Assembly: GCA_037444305.1 (NCBI GenBank)
Contig: JBBIMP010000026.1
Span: 1 to 64,000, forward strand
DNA length: 64,000 nt
Reading direction: 5' to 3'
DNA from: JBBIMP01 sp037444305
GTDB lineage: Bacteria; Acidobacteriota; UBA6911
This document shows positions 40,801-49,554 of this stretch, in pieces; positions within the stretch are counted from its first letter, which is position 1, and each line of letters begins with the position of its first letter. The translations under genes were made by a program, and so were the position numbers. Under the pieces are notes generated by a model that ran no database searches, was not told where the DNA came from, and was given only the letters and a program-made list of their open reading frames with translations.

Positions 40801-43767
40801 TCATTCGCCGGCATTCCGGAGCAGCCGGTCGATGATGCCGGCGGCGGCGGCGGTCCGCTCGCGGTAGGCCGCCAGCAGCCGCTCTTCGGGCGGGGCGGTC
40901 TCCCTGTGCTCGAAGCCGAGAATCCGGGCGGCGCGGCCGAGATACTCGGGGCGGAACGTATCCTCCGCGGAGACGGTCAGCCGGTAGACGTCTCTCACGT
41001 TCTTGAGAAAATCGAACGCCCCGCTGAGGGCCTCGAAGTCGGCCGCCAGGTCGGGCCGCAGGCGGCAGAGACTCCGGATCAGCTTCCGGTTGATCGGCTC
41101 CCGGAGCCCGTGCCGGGCTTTCCACACGAGCAGCACCATCTCGATATCCCGGAGGCCGCCGGCGGACTCCTTCATGTCGACACTTCCGGGGTCCGCGCCG
41201 GCATGGCTGCGGCGCCGCGAGCGCATTTCCTCGGCCATCTCGGCGATGTAGGCGGCGCTCTGCTCGAAGATGTGCGGCCGGATGATGCGGTCCTCGAATT
41301 CCTTGTCGAACCGGCTGCTCCCGATGACCAGCCTGGAGCCGAGGATCTGCGACTTGTCGATGAATGTCCCTTCGCCGCCGCGGCGGAGAAGTTCCTCCAT
41401 TTCCCCCATGAGCGTCACGTAGTGGCCGAAGTGATCGGCGAACCGGTAGTGGGGCAGGGTGCCGCGCCGGATGATGTCGGCATTCATCAGGGTGACGATG
41501 CGGTCGCAGTGCCGGCGCATGCTCTCGTCGCCGGAGTCGAGCAGGATGAAAATGTCGTAATCGTCGTCGTAGGCCTGCTCCCGCGCGTGCCCTCCGGCGA
41601 CGAAGAAGGCGAGCAGGTCCCGGGTGGCGACCTCCTTCCCCAGCTCGGCCTCCACCTGCTGCTTGCAGATGTCGAACAGCGTCTGCAGGTAGGTGTCGGA
41701 AAACTCCGTGAACTCGGGGTTGGTGATCCCGAGGTCCGCACCCTCGAGGGTATTGAGCCCCACGCGGAGGTACTCCAGGTCGTAGTATTCCCCCAGGGTC
41801 TTTCTCCGCTGCTCGAAGGAGTCGAGGCTGTCGAGGATCCCGAGCAGCCCCTTGGCGATCTCCCGCAGCCTGCCGGTGTCATCGAGGTACTGCAGGTACT
41901 CGGGGTATCGCTGCACCACCCGGAAGAAGTACCGCTTGAAGTAGAGGCTGCGGCTGAGGTGAAGATGGCAGAGCTTCTTCAGCTTTCCGGTTGCGCTTGT
42001 AACCCGGGTTTCCCAGGTTTCTCCTTCCAGCAGCCGCTCGAAGCGGTTCAACCCCGACTCGTTCAGGGCGCCGAGGTAATTGTTGATGAGCTGGGGATAG
42101 TGGTGAAACAGCCTGGACAGCGAAGACAGGCGCGCCTCCGTCTTCTGCGCCGCCTCCAGGAAAGCGGCGCTGAGCTCTTCGAAGAGCCGGCGGTGCTCGG
42201 TCCGCTTCCGGTGCCTGGCCAGGAGCACGAGGAACGAGATGAAGGTGTAGAAGCTGGCCGTGCCTGCCTGCGCGTAGTCGCGCACGATCCTGGCGCGGAG
42301 CCGCGGTGCGAGGCAGGCAAAGCCGTTCACGATCCCGTGCAGCAGCCTGCCGTCCTCGGTGGCCGCCGTCTCCAGGACGTCGTCCCAGAACTTCGTTCCC
42401 CGGAAGAAACGGGAGGAGACGATGAAATCGACCGCCGGGTTGCGCCGCAGGGTTTCGTAGCGGCCGGCCGGGGGATGCCGGTGCTCGAAGCCGGCGAAAA
42501 CGCTCACGGACCGGAGGTGGTCCGTCACGTCCTTCAGCAAAATGGCCACGTTGTCCCTCGCGGCCCGCACGCTCTCGTGGTAGTGAACGAGCGCCTGCTC
42601 CCAGGCTCGCACCGCCCCCAGGTCCCTGTAGCCCATGGCCCGCGCCACCGGTCCCAGGTAGTCGGCGAACGACCGGTCCAGCGGCGAGAGCTCCTCTTCC
42701 TGCACCACGTAGAGGTTGTAGAGGTGCCGGAAGATCTCGAGGAAGGTCAGGGACCGGTCGATGTTGTCGTAGACTTCCCGCCGGGCCGGGTCCTTGATCC
42801 GCAGCAGCTGCAGGATGTCCCAGGCGTTCACCTTGTCGATCCTGAAGATCGTCTTCTGCACGTAGATCATCCCTTTCAAGAGGCGCAGGCCGTCGTCCTT
42901 CAGGTGGATGCCGCCCGGTTCCATTTCGCGGAGCAGCAGGGCGCGGATCTCCCCGAGGATGCCGCGCAGGTAGGCCTCGTGGAAGCGGTTGTCCTGCAGG
43001 GGGGCGTAATGATACCGCCAGGTGATCTCGCGCTTGAACTGGTCGAACAGGCGCCGGCTCCCGATGATGCGCGCGGCTCCCAGCATCTCGGTGATGATGA
43101 TGAAGTCGTGAATCTCCCGGTCGAGCAGTTCGCGGTATTCCAGGAGGGAGGCGGAGTAGGCCTTGGTGCCGACGTGTTCGGAGAGATAGAAGTGGAGGCT
43201 GCTGGCGTGCTTCATCATTTCGTTGCGCAGCCGGCCCACGGCCCTGTTGAACTCCTCCCTCTTCTGCGGGCCCTCGTCCACGATGCCCACGTCGATGTCA
43301 TCCTGGTCGGAGCGGCTGCCCACGCCGCAAATGACGAACTCGGGCCTTCGCTCCTCCTCGATGAAGAGGTCGAGCAGCCGGCTCATGTAGCCGGCGGTAA
43401 GGGCGCGAAAGCTGAGCCCCGACTGGATCATGAAGTCGCGGTACACATCCAGGCGATCGCGGCCCGACGTCACGTTCAGGTTGAGGACGTCGGTCAGCCG
43501 AAGGTTCATGTGGAGAAACTGCAGCGAGTAGTAGCAGCCGAGCAGGTCCGCCTTTTCCTCGGCTTCCTTGCTCAGTTCGGCCACCAGCGCCATCTCCGCC
43601 GGCGGATCCTGGGCGGACCGCCAGAGGCGGACCTGGTCGAGCTGGTTGCGGTCCTCCAGGGCGCGGACGAGGTCCTGGATCTTGGCGTCGATGCTGCGGA
43701 GGTATTTCTGGTGGTGGTTGCCGAGGGCGGATACCCGTTCTTTCAATCTCTGGTACGGATCCGGCAT
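40801..43767 (-). CDS. Large double nucleotidyltransferase, GlnE/GlnD superfamily
   Basis: A 988-residue cytoplasmic protein with two nucleotidyltransferase signatures: GVGSRSDQDDIDVGI (about 145-160) and GGHAREQAYDDDYDIFILL (about 720-740). Each is followed by long helical regions. After the second comes VDMKESAGGLRDIEMVLLVW (about 863-882), the marker of the GlnD/GlnE C-terminal family. Two NTase units in one chain recall GlnE (glutamine synthetase adenylyltransferase), but the size, motif forms and lack of HD or ACT domains exclude classical GlnE or GlnD. It follows korC of the second kor operon by 66 nt. The target protein is unknown. Confidence 0.75.
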   Translation of the reverse strand: MPDPYQRLKERVSALGNHHQKYLRSIDAKIQDLVRALEDRNQLDQVRLWRSAQDPPAEMALVAELSKEAEEKADLLGCYYSLQFLHMNLRLTDVLNLNVTSGRDRLDVYRDFMIQSGLSFRALTAGYMSRLLDLFIEEERRPEFVICGVGSRSDQDDIDVGIVDEGPQKREEFNRAVGRLRNEMMKHASSLHFYLSEHVGTKAYSASLLEYRELLDREIHDFIIITEMLGAARIIGSRRLFDQFKREITWRYHYAPLQDNRFHEAYLRGILGEIRALLLREMEPGGIHLKDDGLRLLKGMIYVQKTIFRIDKVNAWDILQLLRIKDPARREVYDNIDRSLTFLEIFRHLYNLYVVQEEELSPLDRSFADYLGPVARAMGYRDLGAVRAWEQALVHYHESVRAARDNVAILLKDVTDHLRSVSVFAGFEHRHPPAGRYETLRRNPAVDFIVSSRFFRGTKFWDDVLETAATEDGRLLHGIVNGFACLAPRLRARIVRDYAQAGTASFYTFISFLVLLARHRKRTEHRRLFEELSAAFLEAAQKTEARLSSLSRLFHHYPQLINNYLGALNESGLNRFERLLEGETWETRVTSATGKLKKLCHLHLSRSLYFKRYFFRVVQRYPEYLQYLDDTGRLREIAKGLLGILDSLDSFEQRRKTLGEYYDLEYLRVGLNTLEGADLGITNPEFTEFSDTYLQTLFDICKQQVEAELGKEVATRDLLAFFVAGGHAREQAYDDDYDIFILLDSGDESMRRHCDRIVTLMNADIIRRGTLPHYRFADHFGHYVTLMGEMEELLRRGGEGTFIDKSQILGSRLVIGSSRFDKEFEDRIIRPHIFEQSAAYIAEMAEEMRSRRRSHAGADPGSVDMKESAGGLRDIEMVLLVWKARHGLREPINRKLIRSLCRLRPDLAADFEALSGAFDFLKNVRDVYRLTVSAEDTFRPEYLGRAARILGFEHRETAPPEERLLAAYRERTAAAAGIIDRLLRNAGE

Positions 43768-43833
43768 ACGGGCTGAATCCTTGTTCTCGGTCCTCTCAAG
43801 CCGGCCCGACTTCGCCGCCGGGGGAGGGGCGGG

Positions 43834-44382
43834 TTAGGCGAGCAGCCCTCTGCCCACTTCCATGCCGGTGCGGAAAGCCTTGAGGTTCATCTCCTCCGTC
43901 CCCTTCGGCACGCGGGAGAGCACGGCCGACTCCATAGCCTCCACGGAGACGACGCGCGACAGCTCGATGATGATGCCGAGGGCGACGATGTTGGCCACCA
44001 CCGCCTTGCCCACCTTTTCCCGGGCGATGTCGGTGATGGGGACGCTGTAGGCGCGGAACTTGCCGCCGGGCAGATCGGTCACCGCCGCGGAGTCGACGAG
44101 CAGGATGCCGGTGTCCTTGAGATCCTTGGCGTATTTCTTGCAGGACTCCTGGGTCAACGCCAGCAGCAGGTCGAGGTGCACGGCCTTGGGATAGTCGATG
44201 TCCTCGTCGGAGATGATCACTTCCGACCGGCTGGCCCCTCCCCGGGCCTCGGGACCGTAGGATTGGCTCTGGGTGGCATTCTTGTCGTCATAGATGGCTG
44301 CCGCCTCCGCGAGGATTCTGCCGGCGAGCACCAGGCCCTGGCCTCCCTCGCCGCTGAGGCGGATATCATAGCGAAAACCCAT
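43834..44382 (-). CDS. korC: 2-oxoacid:ferredoxin oxidoreductase gamma subunit, second set
   Basis: A 182-residue KorC with IRLSGEGGQGLVLAGRILAE at the N terminus, SYGPEARGGASRSEVIIS and the C-terminal VPKGTEEMNLKAFRTGMEVG. The ATG at 44382 has GGAAAAGGAGACTTCC before it. It is the last gene of the minus-strand operon korD-A-B-C. Compared with the gamma subunit at 27186-27782 the signature segments agree but the rest is divergent, so the two sets are old paralogues. Confidence 0.9.
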   Translation of the reverse strand: MGFRYDIRLSGEGGQGLVLAGRILAEAAAIYDDKNATQSQSYGPEARGGASRSEVIISDEDIDYPKAVHLDLLLALTQESCKKYAKDLKDTGILLVDSAAVTDLPGGKFRAYSVPITDIAREKVGKAVVANIVALGIIIELSRVVSVEAMESAVLSRVPKGTEEMNLKAFRTGMEVGRGLLA

Positions 44383-44462
44383 GGAAGTCTCCTTTTCCCC
44401 GGTGAGTTCTCTCAGTTTGAGGTGGATCTTCTTTCTTCCCCGTGGTTCTTCGTGCCGGGTTC

Positions 44463-45290
44463 TCAGTTGCCGGCACCGTTCCGGTTTCTGACCCGCTCCA
44501 TCAACCTGGCGTACTGGTCGGTGAACTCGGGCTTGTCGAGGTCCACCAGTACCCCGGTAACGATTTTCGATTCCAGTTCTTCGGGGGACAGGGCGGCGGC
44601 CTTCTCGTGCGGCACCGCCTGCTCCTTGAGCTGCCGGAGCATGTCGGCGCCTGTGCCCATGCGGTTGCGCCGGCCGAAAGCTGTGGGGCATGGGGTGTAA
44701 ACCTCGACGAGGGAGAACCCCTTCTTCCGGATCGCCTGTTCGATGAGGCGTTCGAGCTTGACCGCGTGGTAGACGGTGCTGCGCGCGACGAAGCTCGCGC
44801 CGGCCGCCTGCGCCAGCCCGCTGATGTTGAAGGAAGGCTCCAGGTTCCCCTGGGTGGCCGTGCTCGCCTTCATCCCGACCGGCGTTGTCGGGGAAGCCTG
44901 GCCGCCGGTCATGCCGTAGATCTGGTTGTTGAACAGGATGACGGTGATGTCCAGGTTGCGCCGCGCCGCGTGAATGTAATGATTGCCCCCGATCGCGGTG
45001 GCGTCCCCGTCGCCGGTGATCACGATGACGTTCATTTTGGGGTTGGCGTGCTTTACGCCGGTAGCGAATGCGATGGCGCGGCCGTGGGTGGTGTGCAGTG
45101 TGTTGAAGTCCACGTACCCCGTCAGCCGGCTGGAGCAGCCGATGCCGGAGACCATCGTGATCTCGTCCTTCGGCAGACCGATCTTGTCGATAGCCCGGAC
45201 GATCGCCTTCAGGGCGATTCCGTCGCCGCAGCCGGCGCACCAGATGAGCGGAAACCTGTTCAGTCTCAGGTAAGAATCGTAATTGAACAT
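44463..45290 (-). CDS. korB: 2-oxoacid:ferredoxin oxidoreductase beta subunit, second set
   Basis: A 275-residue TPP subunit with WCAGCGDGIALK for the cluster, ITGDGDATAIGGNHYIHAAR for TPP-Mg and FNNQIYGMTGGQASPTTP. These are textbook 2-oxoglutarate oxidoreductase beta motifs. The ATG at 45290 has GAAGGAGTATTTGGC before it. It is 31 nt after korA. Confidence 0.92.
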   Translation of the reverse strand: MFNYDSYLRLNRFPLIWCAGCGDGIALKAIVRAIDKIGLPKDEITMVSGIGCSSRLTGYVDFNTLHTTHGRAIAFATGVKHANPKMNVIVITGDGDATAIGGNHYIHAARRNLDITVILFNNQIYGMTGGQASPTTPVGMKASTATQGNLEPSFNISGLAQAAGASFVARSTVYHAVKLERLIEQAIRKKGFSLVEVYTPCPTAFGRRNRMGTGADMLRQLKEQAVPHEKAAALSPEELESKIVTGVLVDLDKPEFTDQYARLMERVRNRNGAGN

Positions 45291-45321
45291 GCCAAATACT
45301 CCTTCGCTTCGCGGTCGGAAG

Positions 45322-46506
45322 CTATGCCGACAGCTTCTGGATGAATTCCAGGATCTCAACCGGGTTGATCGGCTCGCCGTCCACGCGGTTGATCCTGTGA
45401 ATCGGCACGCTGCGGCACGTGGCCCATTCGACTTCGTGCGCCAGCTGGCCCAGGTTCAGCTCCGGGACGATGATGTGGCGGGCCCGCCCAGCCGCACGCC
45501 TGGTTTGCGCCTCGGGGAACGGCCAGAGCGTCTGCGGGCGGAGCATACCGACCTTGAGCCCCTTCTCGCGCGCCATGAGCATCGCCTGCTTGGCGGAACG
45601 CGACGTGGAGCCGTAGGCGAAGAGCACGATCTCGGCGTCTTCCAGCTGGTGCTCCCGCACCTGGACGATGTCGTCCAGGTTGGCGTCGATCTTGCGGTGC
45701 AGCCGCCGGATCAGGCGGTCGATTTCGGCCGAGTTGTTCGTGGGGAAACCCGATTCATCGTGGCACAGCCCCGTGACGTGGTGGCGGTAGCCCTCGCCGA
45801 AGTTCGCCATGGGGGGCACGCCGGACTCGGTGTGGGCGTAGGGCAGGTACTTTTCCGGAGGGACGTCCGGCTTCTTCCGGTTGAGGATCTCGTATTCGCC
45901 GGGCTGGGGCAGAACCACCTTCTCGTTGACGTGCCCGATGATCTCGTCCAGGAGCAGCACCACCGGCGTGCGGTATTTCTCTGAGAGGTTGAAGGCGCGG
46001 ATCGTCAGCTCGAAAGTCTCGCGGACGCTGTTGGGGGCGAGCGCAATGGCCGGGTGGTCGCCGTGCGTCCCCCAGCGCGCCTGCATCACGTCCCCCTGGG
46101 CTGGCAGCGTCGGGAGACCCGTGCTGGGCCCTCCGCGCATGACGTTGACGACCACGCAGGGGACCTCCGTCATGGCGGCATAGCCCAGGTTTTCCTGCTT
46201 GAGGGAGAAACCCGGCCCGCTCGTGGCGGTCATCGACTTTGCGCCGGTCAGGGAGGCGCCGATGATCGCGCCCATGGCGGCGATTTCGTCCTCCATCTGG
46301 ATGAAGTAGCCGCCCACCTCGGGGAGCTTCTCGGACAGAATCTCGGCGATCTCGGAGGAGGGCGTTATGGGATAGCCTGCGTAAAAGCAGATTCCGGCGG
46401 CCAGCGCGCCTTCGGCGCACGCCTCGTTGCCGGTGATCACCCGGATCAACTCCCGTTTCTGCTGCTTCGGGGTCCCGGGTGCTGTGTCTCTTTCAGTGGA
46501 CGGCAT
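45322..46506 (-). CDS. korA: 2-oxoacid:ferredoxin oxidoreductase alpha subunit, second set
   Basis: A 394-residue alpha subunit. GNEACAEGALAAGICFYAGY, PITPSSEIAE, QMEDEIAAMGAIIGASLTG and TSGPGFSLKQENLGYA mark the PYR domain; VLFAYGSTSRSAKQAM marks domain II. It matches 2-oxoglutarate:ferredoxin oxidoreductase alpha chains well. The start at 46506 has GAAAGGAATC before it. It lies 36 nt after korD. With icd, mdh and sdhAB in the same window a role in the TCA cycle is likely. Confidence 0.92.
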   Translation of the reverse strand: MPSTERDTAPGTPKQQKRELIRVITGNEACAEGALAAGICFYAGYPITPSSEIAEILSEKLPEVGGYFIQMEDEIAAMGAIIGASLTGAKSMTATSGPGFSLKQENLGYAAMTEVPCVVVNVMRGGPSTGLPTLPAQGDVMQARWGTHGDHPAIALAPNSVRETFELTIRAFNLSEKYRTPVVLLLDEIIGHVNEKVVLPQPGEYEILNRKKPDVPPEKYLPYAHTESGVPPMANFGEGYRHHVTGLCHDESGFPTNNSAEIDRLIRRLHRKIDANLDDIVQVREHQLEDAEIVLFAYGSTSRSAKQAMLMAREKGLKVGMLRPQTLWPFPEAQTRRAAGRARHIIVPELNLGQLAHEVEWATCRSVPIHRINRVDGEPINPVEILEFIQKLSA

Positions 46507-46542
46507 CAGATGATTCCTTTCAAACGGGCCGCGGCGCCCCAA

Positions 46543-46758
46543 CTACTTGGCCGCCGGCTCCTCTTCCTTTTCCACGGTGATGGCGAAGTCCGGGCAGAGG
46601 ATCTCGCACATGCCGCAGGCGGTGCATTTTTCCAGGTCGACGATTTCGGGGTAGAGGCCCTTCATTTCCAGGACGCCCCTCGAGCAGGCTTCGACGCAGA
46701 TGACGCAACTCTTGCACCACTCCTTCTTGATTTCTATGATGGCGGTCTTCTTTGACAT
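46543..46758 (-). CDS. korD: 2-oxoacid:ferredoxin oxidoreductase delta (ferredoxin) subunit, second set
   Basis: A 71-residue 2x[4Fe-4S] ferredoxin with CKSCVICVEACS and CTACGMCEILCP. The first motif ends CS where ferredoxins normally have CP, as in some KorD. It is the first gene of the operon. The ATG at 46758 has GATGAGGAGAATC before it. It hands electrons from KorB to ferredoxin. Confidence 0.9.
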   Translation of the reverse strand: MSKKTAIIEIKKEWCKSCVICVEACSRGVLEMKGLYPEIVDLEKCTACGMCEILCPDFAITVEKEEEPAAK

Positions 46759-47238
46759 TCCGCGATTCTCCTCATCAACAGGGGTGCACACGCCCTAAAG
46801 CCGCTTTTCTCTTTCCCGGAGGGAATTGTCCGACCGTGCAAGCGCGAGTGCTGCCCCGTTTGAGAAACTGCTGGAACAGATCACGGCCGCAAACCACCCG
46901 AACAGGCGAACCGCTGCACTAGGTGCAGCGGCGGCATTTCCCTCACCCGGCCCGGCTCCTGGAGCCTGCGCCCGCAGGACCCCGGCCCCTGCCAAGAGCC
47001 GAACGAAAAAATCGTCCCCCATCCACTCCCCATTGTCAATCGAACAATCCTAAACTCTTTTGATCGCAGGTATGAGTTTTTCAAGCAGGCGGCCGGTGAT
47101 GCGCGCCCCGTCCAGGGGCGGGATGGGCCCGCTGGCGGCGTCCGCGGTCGAGGTCGTGGGCGGTGAGCCGGATTGTCTCCGTGGCCGAAAGCGGGCGCGA
47201 TCCCGCCCTCCGCTCGCGTTCGCCTTTGGGTGCACCCC
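46759..47238. other. Intergenic region with one compact hairpin
   Basis: About 480 nt between korD and the CBS gene, both on the minus strand. No convincing gene is present; a 61-codon frame ending at 47050 has no family match I can see. CCGCTGCAC-TAG-GTGCAGCGG (46911-46931) is a perfect 9-bp hairpin without a T-tract. The kor promoter should be here but I cannot place it. Confidence 0.5.
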
Positions 47239-47673
47239 TCAGCCGCCGGGGCCGTCGGCTGTGAAATAGGCTTGCAGCGAGTCCAGTTCGTGGTTCAGAT
47301 CCTCGACGTGATTCCGGAAGAGGTTGCAGATGCCGAGCCAGCCCTTGAGCACCCCTTCGGAATCCACGATCGGGAGGTGGCACTGCCTCCTCTCGAACAT
47401 GAACTTGATGGCCTCGTTTGCGTCCGTGTCGGGCGCAACGCCCTCGGCGGGCGCGCTCATGATCTCTTTCACCGTGGTGGTTTCCGGATTCAAGCCCTCT
47501 GCGATCACCCGCAGCATCACCTCGTCGCGGGACAGCGTCCCGGCGAGCCGGCCCTCGCTGGTCACCGCGATGCCGCAGCCGGCGTCGCTGACCATCAGGG
47601 GAACGGCCTCCTTGATTGTGGCGGAAATCGGGACGGATGGGGCGGGCACCTGTGCGATCTTGATAACGTTCAT
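47239..47673 (-). CDS. CBS-domain protein
   Basis: A 144-residue protein consisting of a tandem pair of CBS motifs (Bateman module), about residues 1-60 and 65-125. The first ends GRLAGTLSRDEVMLRVI and the second reads RRQCHLPIVDSEGVLKGWLG. There is no effector domain. Such modules bind adenine nucleotides or similar ligands and regulate partners. The ATG has TCGGAGGAAACATC before it. It could sense energy state for the neighbouring kor operon, but this is inference from position only. Confidence 0.85.
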   Translation of the reverse strand: MNVIKIAQVPAPSVPISATIKEAVPLMVSDAGCGIAVTSEGRLAGTLSRDEVMLRVIAEGLNPETTTVKEIMSAPAEGVAPDTDANEAIKFMFERRQCHLPIVDSEGVLKGWLGICNLFRNHVEDLNHELDSLQAYFTADGPGG

Positions 47674-47782
47674 GATGTTTCCTCCGACTCCCGATCGGCG
47701 CGGGATTTCGGTGCGCCTTCACGAGGTAGTCAATTATAAATAACCGGGCCGGCCGTATCCAGCCGATGCCCGGTTTCCGGGG

Positions 47783-48379
47783 CTATCCTCTTCCGGCCCC
47801 TCCGGGCGGGGACTCCCAGCGCTTGAAGAGCTTGTGCGGCACCGACAGGAGGTCCAGCGCCTTGCCCACGGACTGGCTCACGATGTCATCGATGGTTTCC
47901 GGCCGATGATAAAAGGCCGGGAGGGGAGGGCAGATGAGCGCTCCGATCTCCGCGGCCCGCACCAGGTTCCTGAGGTGGCCAAGGTGCAGAGGCGTCTCCC
48001 TCACCATCAGGACCAGCGGGCGTCGCTCCTTCAGGTGCACGTCGGCGGCCCTTGTCAGAAGCGTGCTGGTGGAGGAGTGCGCGATTTCCGCCAGGGAGTG
48101 TACGCTGCAGGGAGCCACCAGCATGCCCGCCGTGCGGAACGAGCCGCTGGAGACGGCGGCCGCCAGATCTCCGTTCCCGTGAACCACGTCGGCCAGGGCC
48201 TCCACCCCTTCCACCGTCCGGTCGGTTTCGAGAGCGATGGTTCTGCGGGCCGCGTCGGTGATGACGAGGTGGATTTCCATCCCGGACCAGCGCTTCAGCG
48301 CCTCCAGGGCGCGGATGCCGTAGACAGCGCCGCTGGATCCGGATATGCCTACGACAATTCTGCGCGCCGGTTCGGTCAT
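47783..48379 (-). CDS. ubiX: UbiX-family flavin prenyltransferase
   Basis: A 198-residue flavoprotein. IVVGISGSSGAVYGIRALEA is the FMN-binding start, and VAPCSVHSLAEIAHSSTSTL and RRPLVLMVRETPLHLGHLRN are the diagnostic family signatures. UbiX prenylates FMN to make the cofactor of UbiD decarboxylases; no ubiD is in the window. It follows a coiled-coil membrane protein gene by 42 nt and precedes the CBS gene by 109 nt on the same strand. Confidence 0.92.
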   Translation of the reverse strand: MTEPARRIVVGISGSSGAVYGIRALEALKRWSGMEIHLVITDAARRTIALETDRTVEGVEALADVVHGNGDLAAAVSSGSFRTAGMLVAPCSVHSLAEIAHSSTSTLLTRAADVHLKERRPLVLMVRETPLHLGHLRNLVRAAEIGALICPPLPAFYHRPETIDDIVSQSVGKALDLLSVPHKLFKRWESPPGGAGRG

Positions 48380-48421
48380 GGGATCACGAAGGCGGGAAGG
48401 ATCGGCGGATACCGGCCGGGA

Positions 48422-49327
48422 TTACCGCTCCGCGGCCAGGCCCCTGTCCTTGGGGATGCTGAGGTATCCTCCCGCATTGTCCTTCTGCACCCAGTTGACC
48501 ACCAGTTCGTAGCGGACACGGTTCCTGCCCACGAGAAACTGCACGGGCTCGTTGATCGTGCGGTCCTTTTTCTCCAGCCGGCTGTCATCGACGATGATCT
48601 CCAGGTTGTACTTGCCTTTCTTGGTGTCGGTCTTCTTCAGGACGACGCGAATGTCCTCCACCTTGGTGAGCACGTTCTTCTTCGGGATGGTGAACTCGAA
48701 GAAGTCGCGTTCCCCCTTGCGGCGCAGGATGGCGAGTTCGGCGGCATTTTTGGCGACAGCCGCGTTCAGCGTTTCGGTCACGTCGATGAGCTGCCGCTGG
48801 GTACCCTCGAGATCCCTTCTCGTGGTGGCCAGATCGGTCTTCACGGCGCCGACCTCGGTCTTGACGCCGCCGACCTCGGACGAGACCTGGGTGATCTTGG
48901 TGTCGGCCTCCTGCCGGAAGGCCTGGACCGCCTGCTGGTCGGCCTTGGCAGCGATCTCCTGGCTCAGCTGCGCACGGGACCTCGCATTCTCAGCCTGTAT
49001 CTGCTCGGCAGTCTTCCTCAAATCGGTTCGGGTGGACCCGACCGCCTCCTGGGTCTCGTTCAGTTCGCCTTCAATGTTGGACAGCTTGGCTTCGCCGGCC
49101 CTGTGCCTGTTCTCGAGCGCCTGAATCTGGTCGCCGATGCGGGCGAACTCGGCCTGGCTCAGCTGCCGGAACTGGTAGCTGTCATACAGGAGGTACCCCA
49201 CCGCCAGGAGAAGGAGGACCGTGAGCGCGGTCGTCAGCCACGCGGGGATCAGGGCTCGGCCGGATTTGGGCGCCCTGGGTTCGGGCGTACGGCCCGTCAG
49301 ATACGATTCCATGGATGGTTCGTCCAT
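48422..49327 (-). CDS. Single-pass membrane protein with long coiled coil
   Basis: A 301-residue protein. A 30-residue cytoplasmic segment is followed by one membrane helix (about 32-50, AWLTTALTVLLLLAVGYLLY), a long heptad-rich helix (about 55-195; many A, E, Q, K, with the repeat GGVKTEVGAVKTDL) and a C-terminal beta-rich domain (about 200-290; EFTIPKKNVLTKVEDIRVVL). The start at 49327 has ACAGGAGGCTAT before it. The shape suggests an envelope-spanning or stalk-like protein. I recognise no named family. Confidence 0.75.
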   Translation of the reverse strand: MDEPSMESYLTGRTPEPRAPKSGRALIPAWLTTALTVLLLLAVGYLLYDSYQFRQLSQAEFARIGDQIQALENRHRAGEAKLSNIEGELNETQEAVGSTRTDLRKTAEQIQAENARSRAQLSQEIAAKADQQAVQAFRQEADTKITQVSSEVGGVKTEVGAVKTDLATTRRDLEGTQRQLIDVTETLNAAVAKNAAELAILRRKGERDFFEFTIPKKNVLTKVEDIRVVLKKTDTKKGKYNLEIIVDDSRLEKKDRTINEPVQFLVGRNRVRYELVVNWVQKDNAGGYLSIPKDRGLAAER

Positions 49328-49554
49328 ATAGCCTCCTGTGTCACGGCCCCTTCGCAGGGAAGCCAAAAAAAGCAGCGCACCGAGCAGCGCTTTGCCGGTG
49401 TATATGATAGGTTAATGGTTCCTTGAGTTCAACGAAGCGGTAGGAAACCAGCAGCGGCCCCGTTGCCATGCTCTTCCACGCCGCAAGCTTTGAACCCGTG
49501 CACAGCTCTACTGAGGTGCACATTGGATGCACCACGAAAGAGGCGCCTGTTGAC

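Noticed and set aside
40801..43767. Annotation as glnE or glnD
   Set aside because: The motif order and the absence of HD, ACT and the GlnE adenylyl-removase signature mean the classical names would be misleading.
40738..43776. Very long plus-strand open frame opposite the double nucleotidyltransferase
   Set aside because: It is a reverse-strand shadow. The minus-strand product has intact NTase and GlnD/GlnE motifs.
46911..46931. Perfect 9-bp hairpin as a terminator of the CBS gene
   Set aside because: It lies over 300 nt after the stop and has no T-tract on the minus strand.
47050..47235. 61-codon minus-strand frame behind the CBS gene
   Set aside because: It has a GTG start without a ribosome-binding site, Arg/Pro-rich content at its N terminus and no recognisable family, although its last 25 residues look more protein-like.
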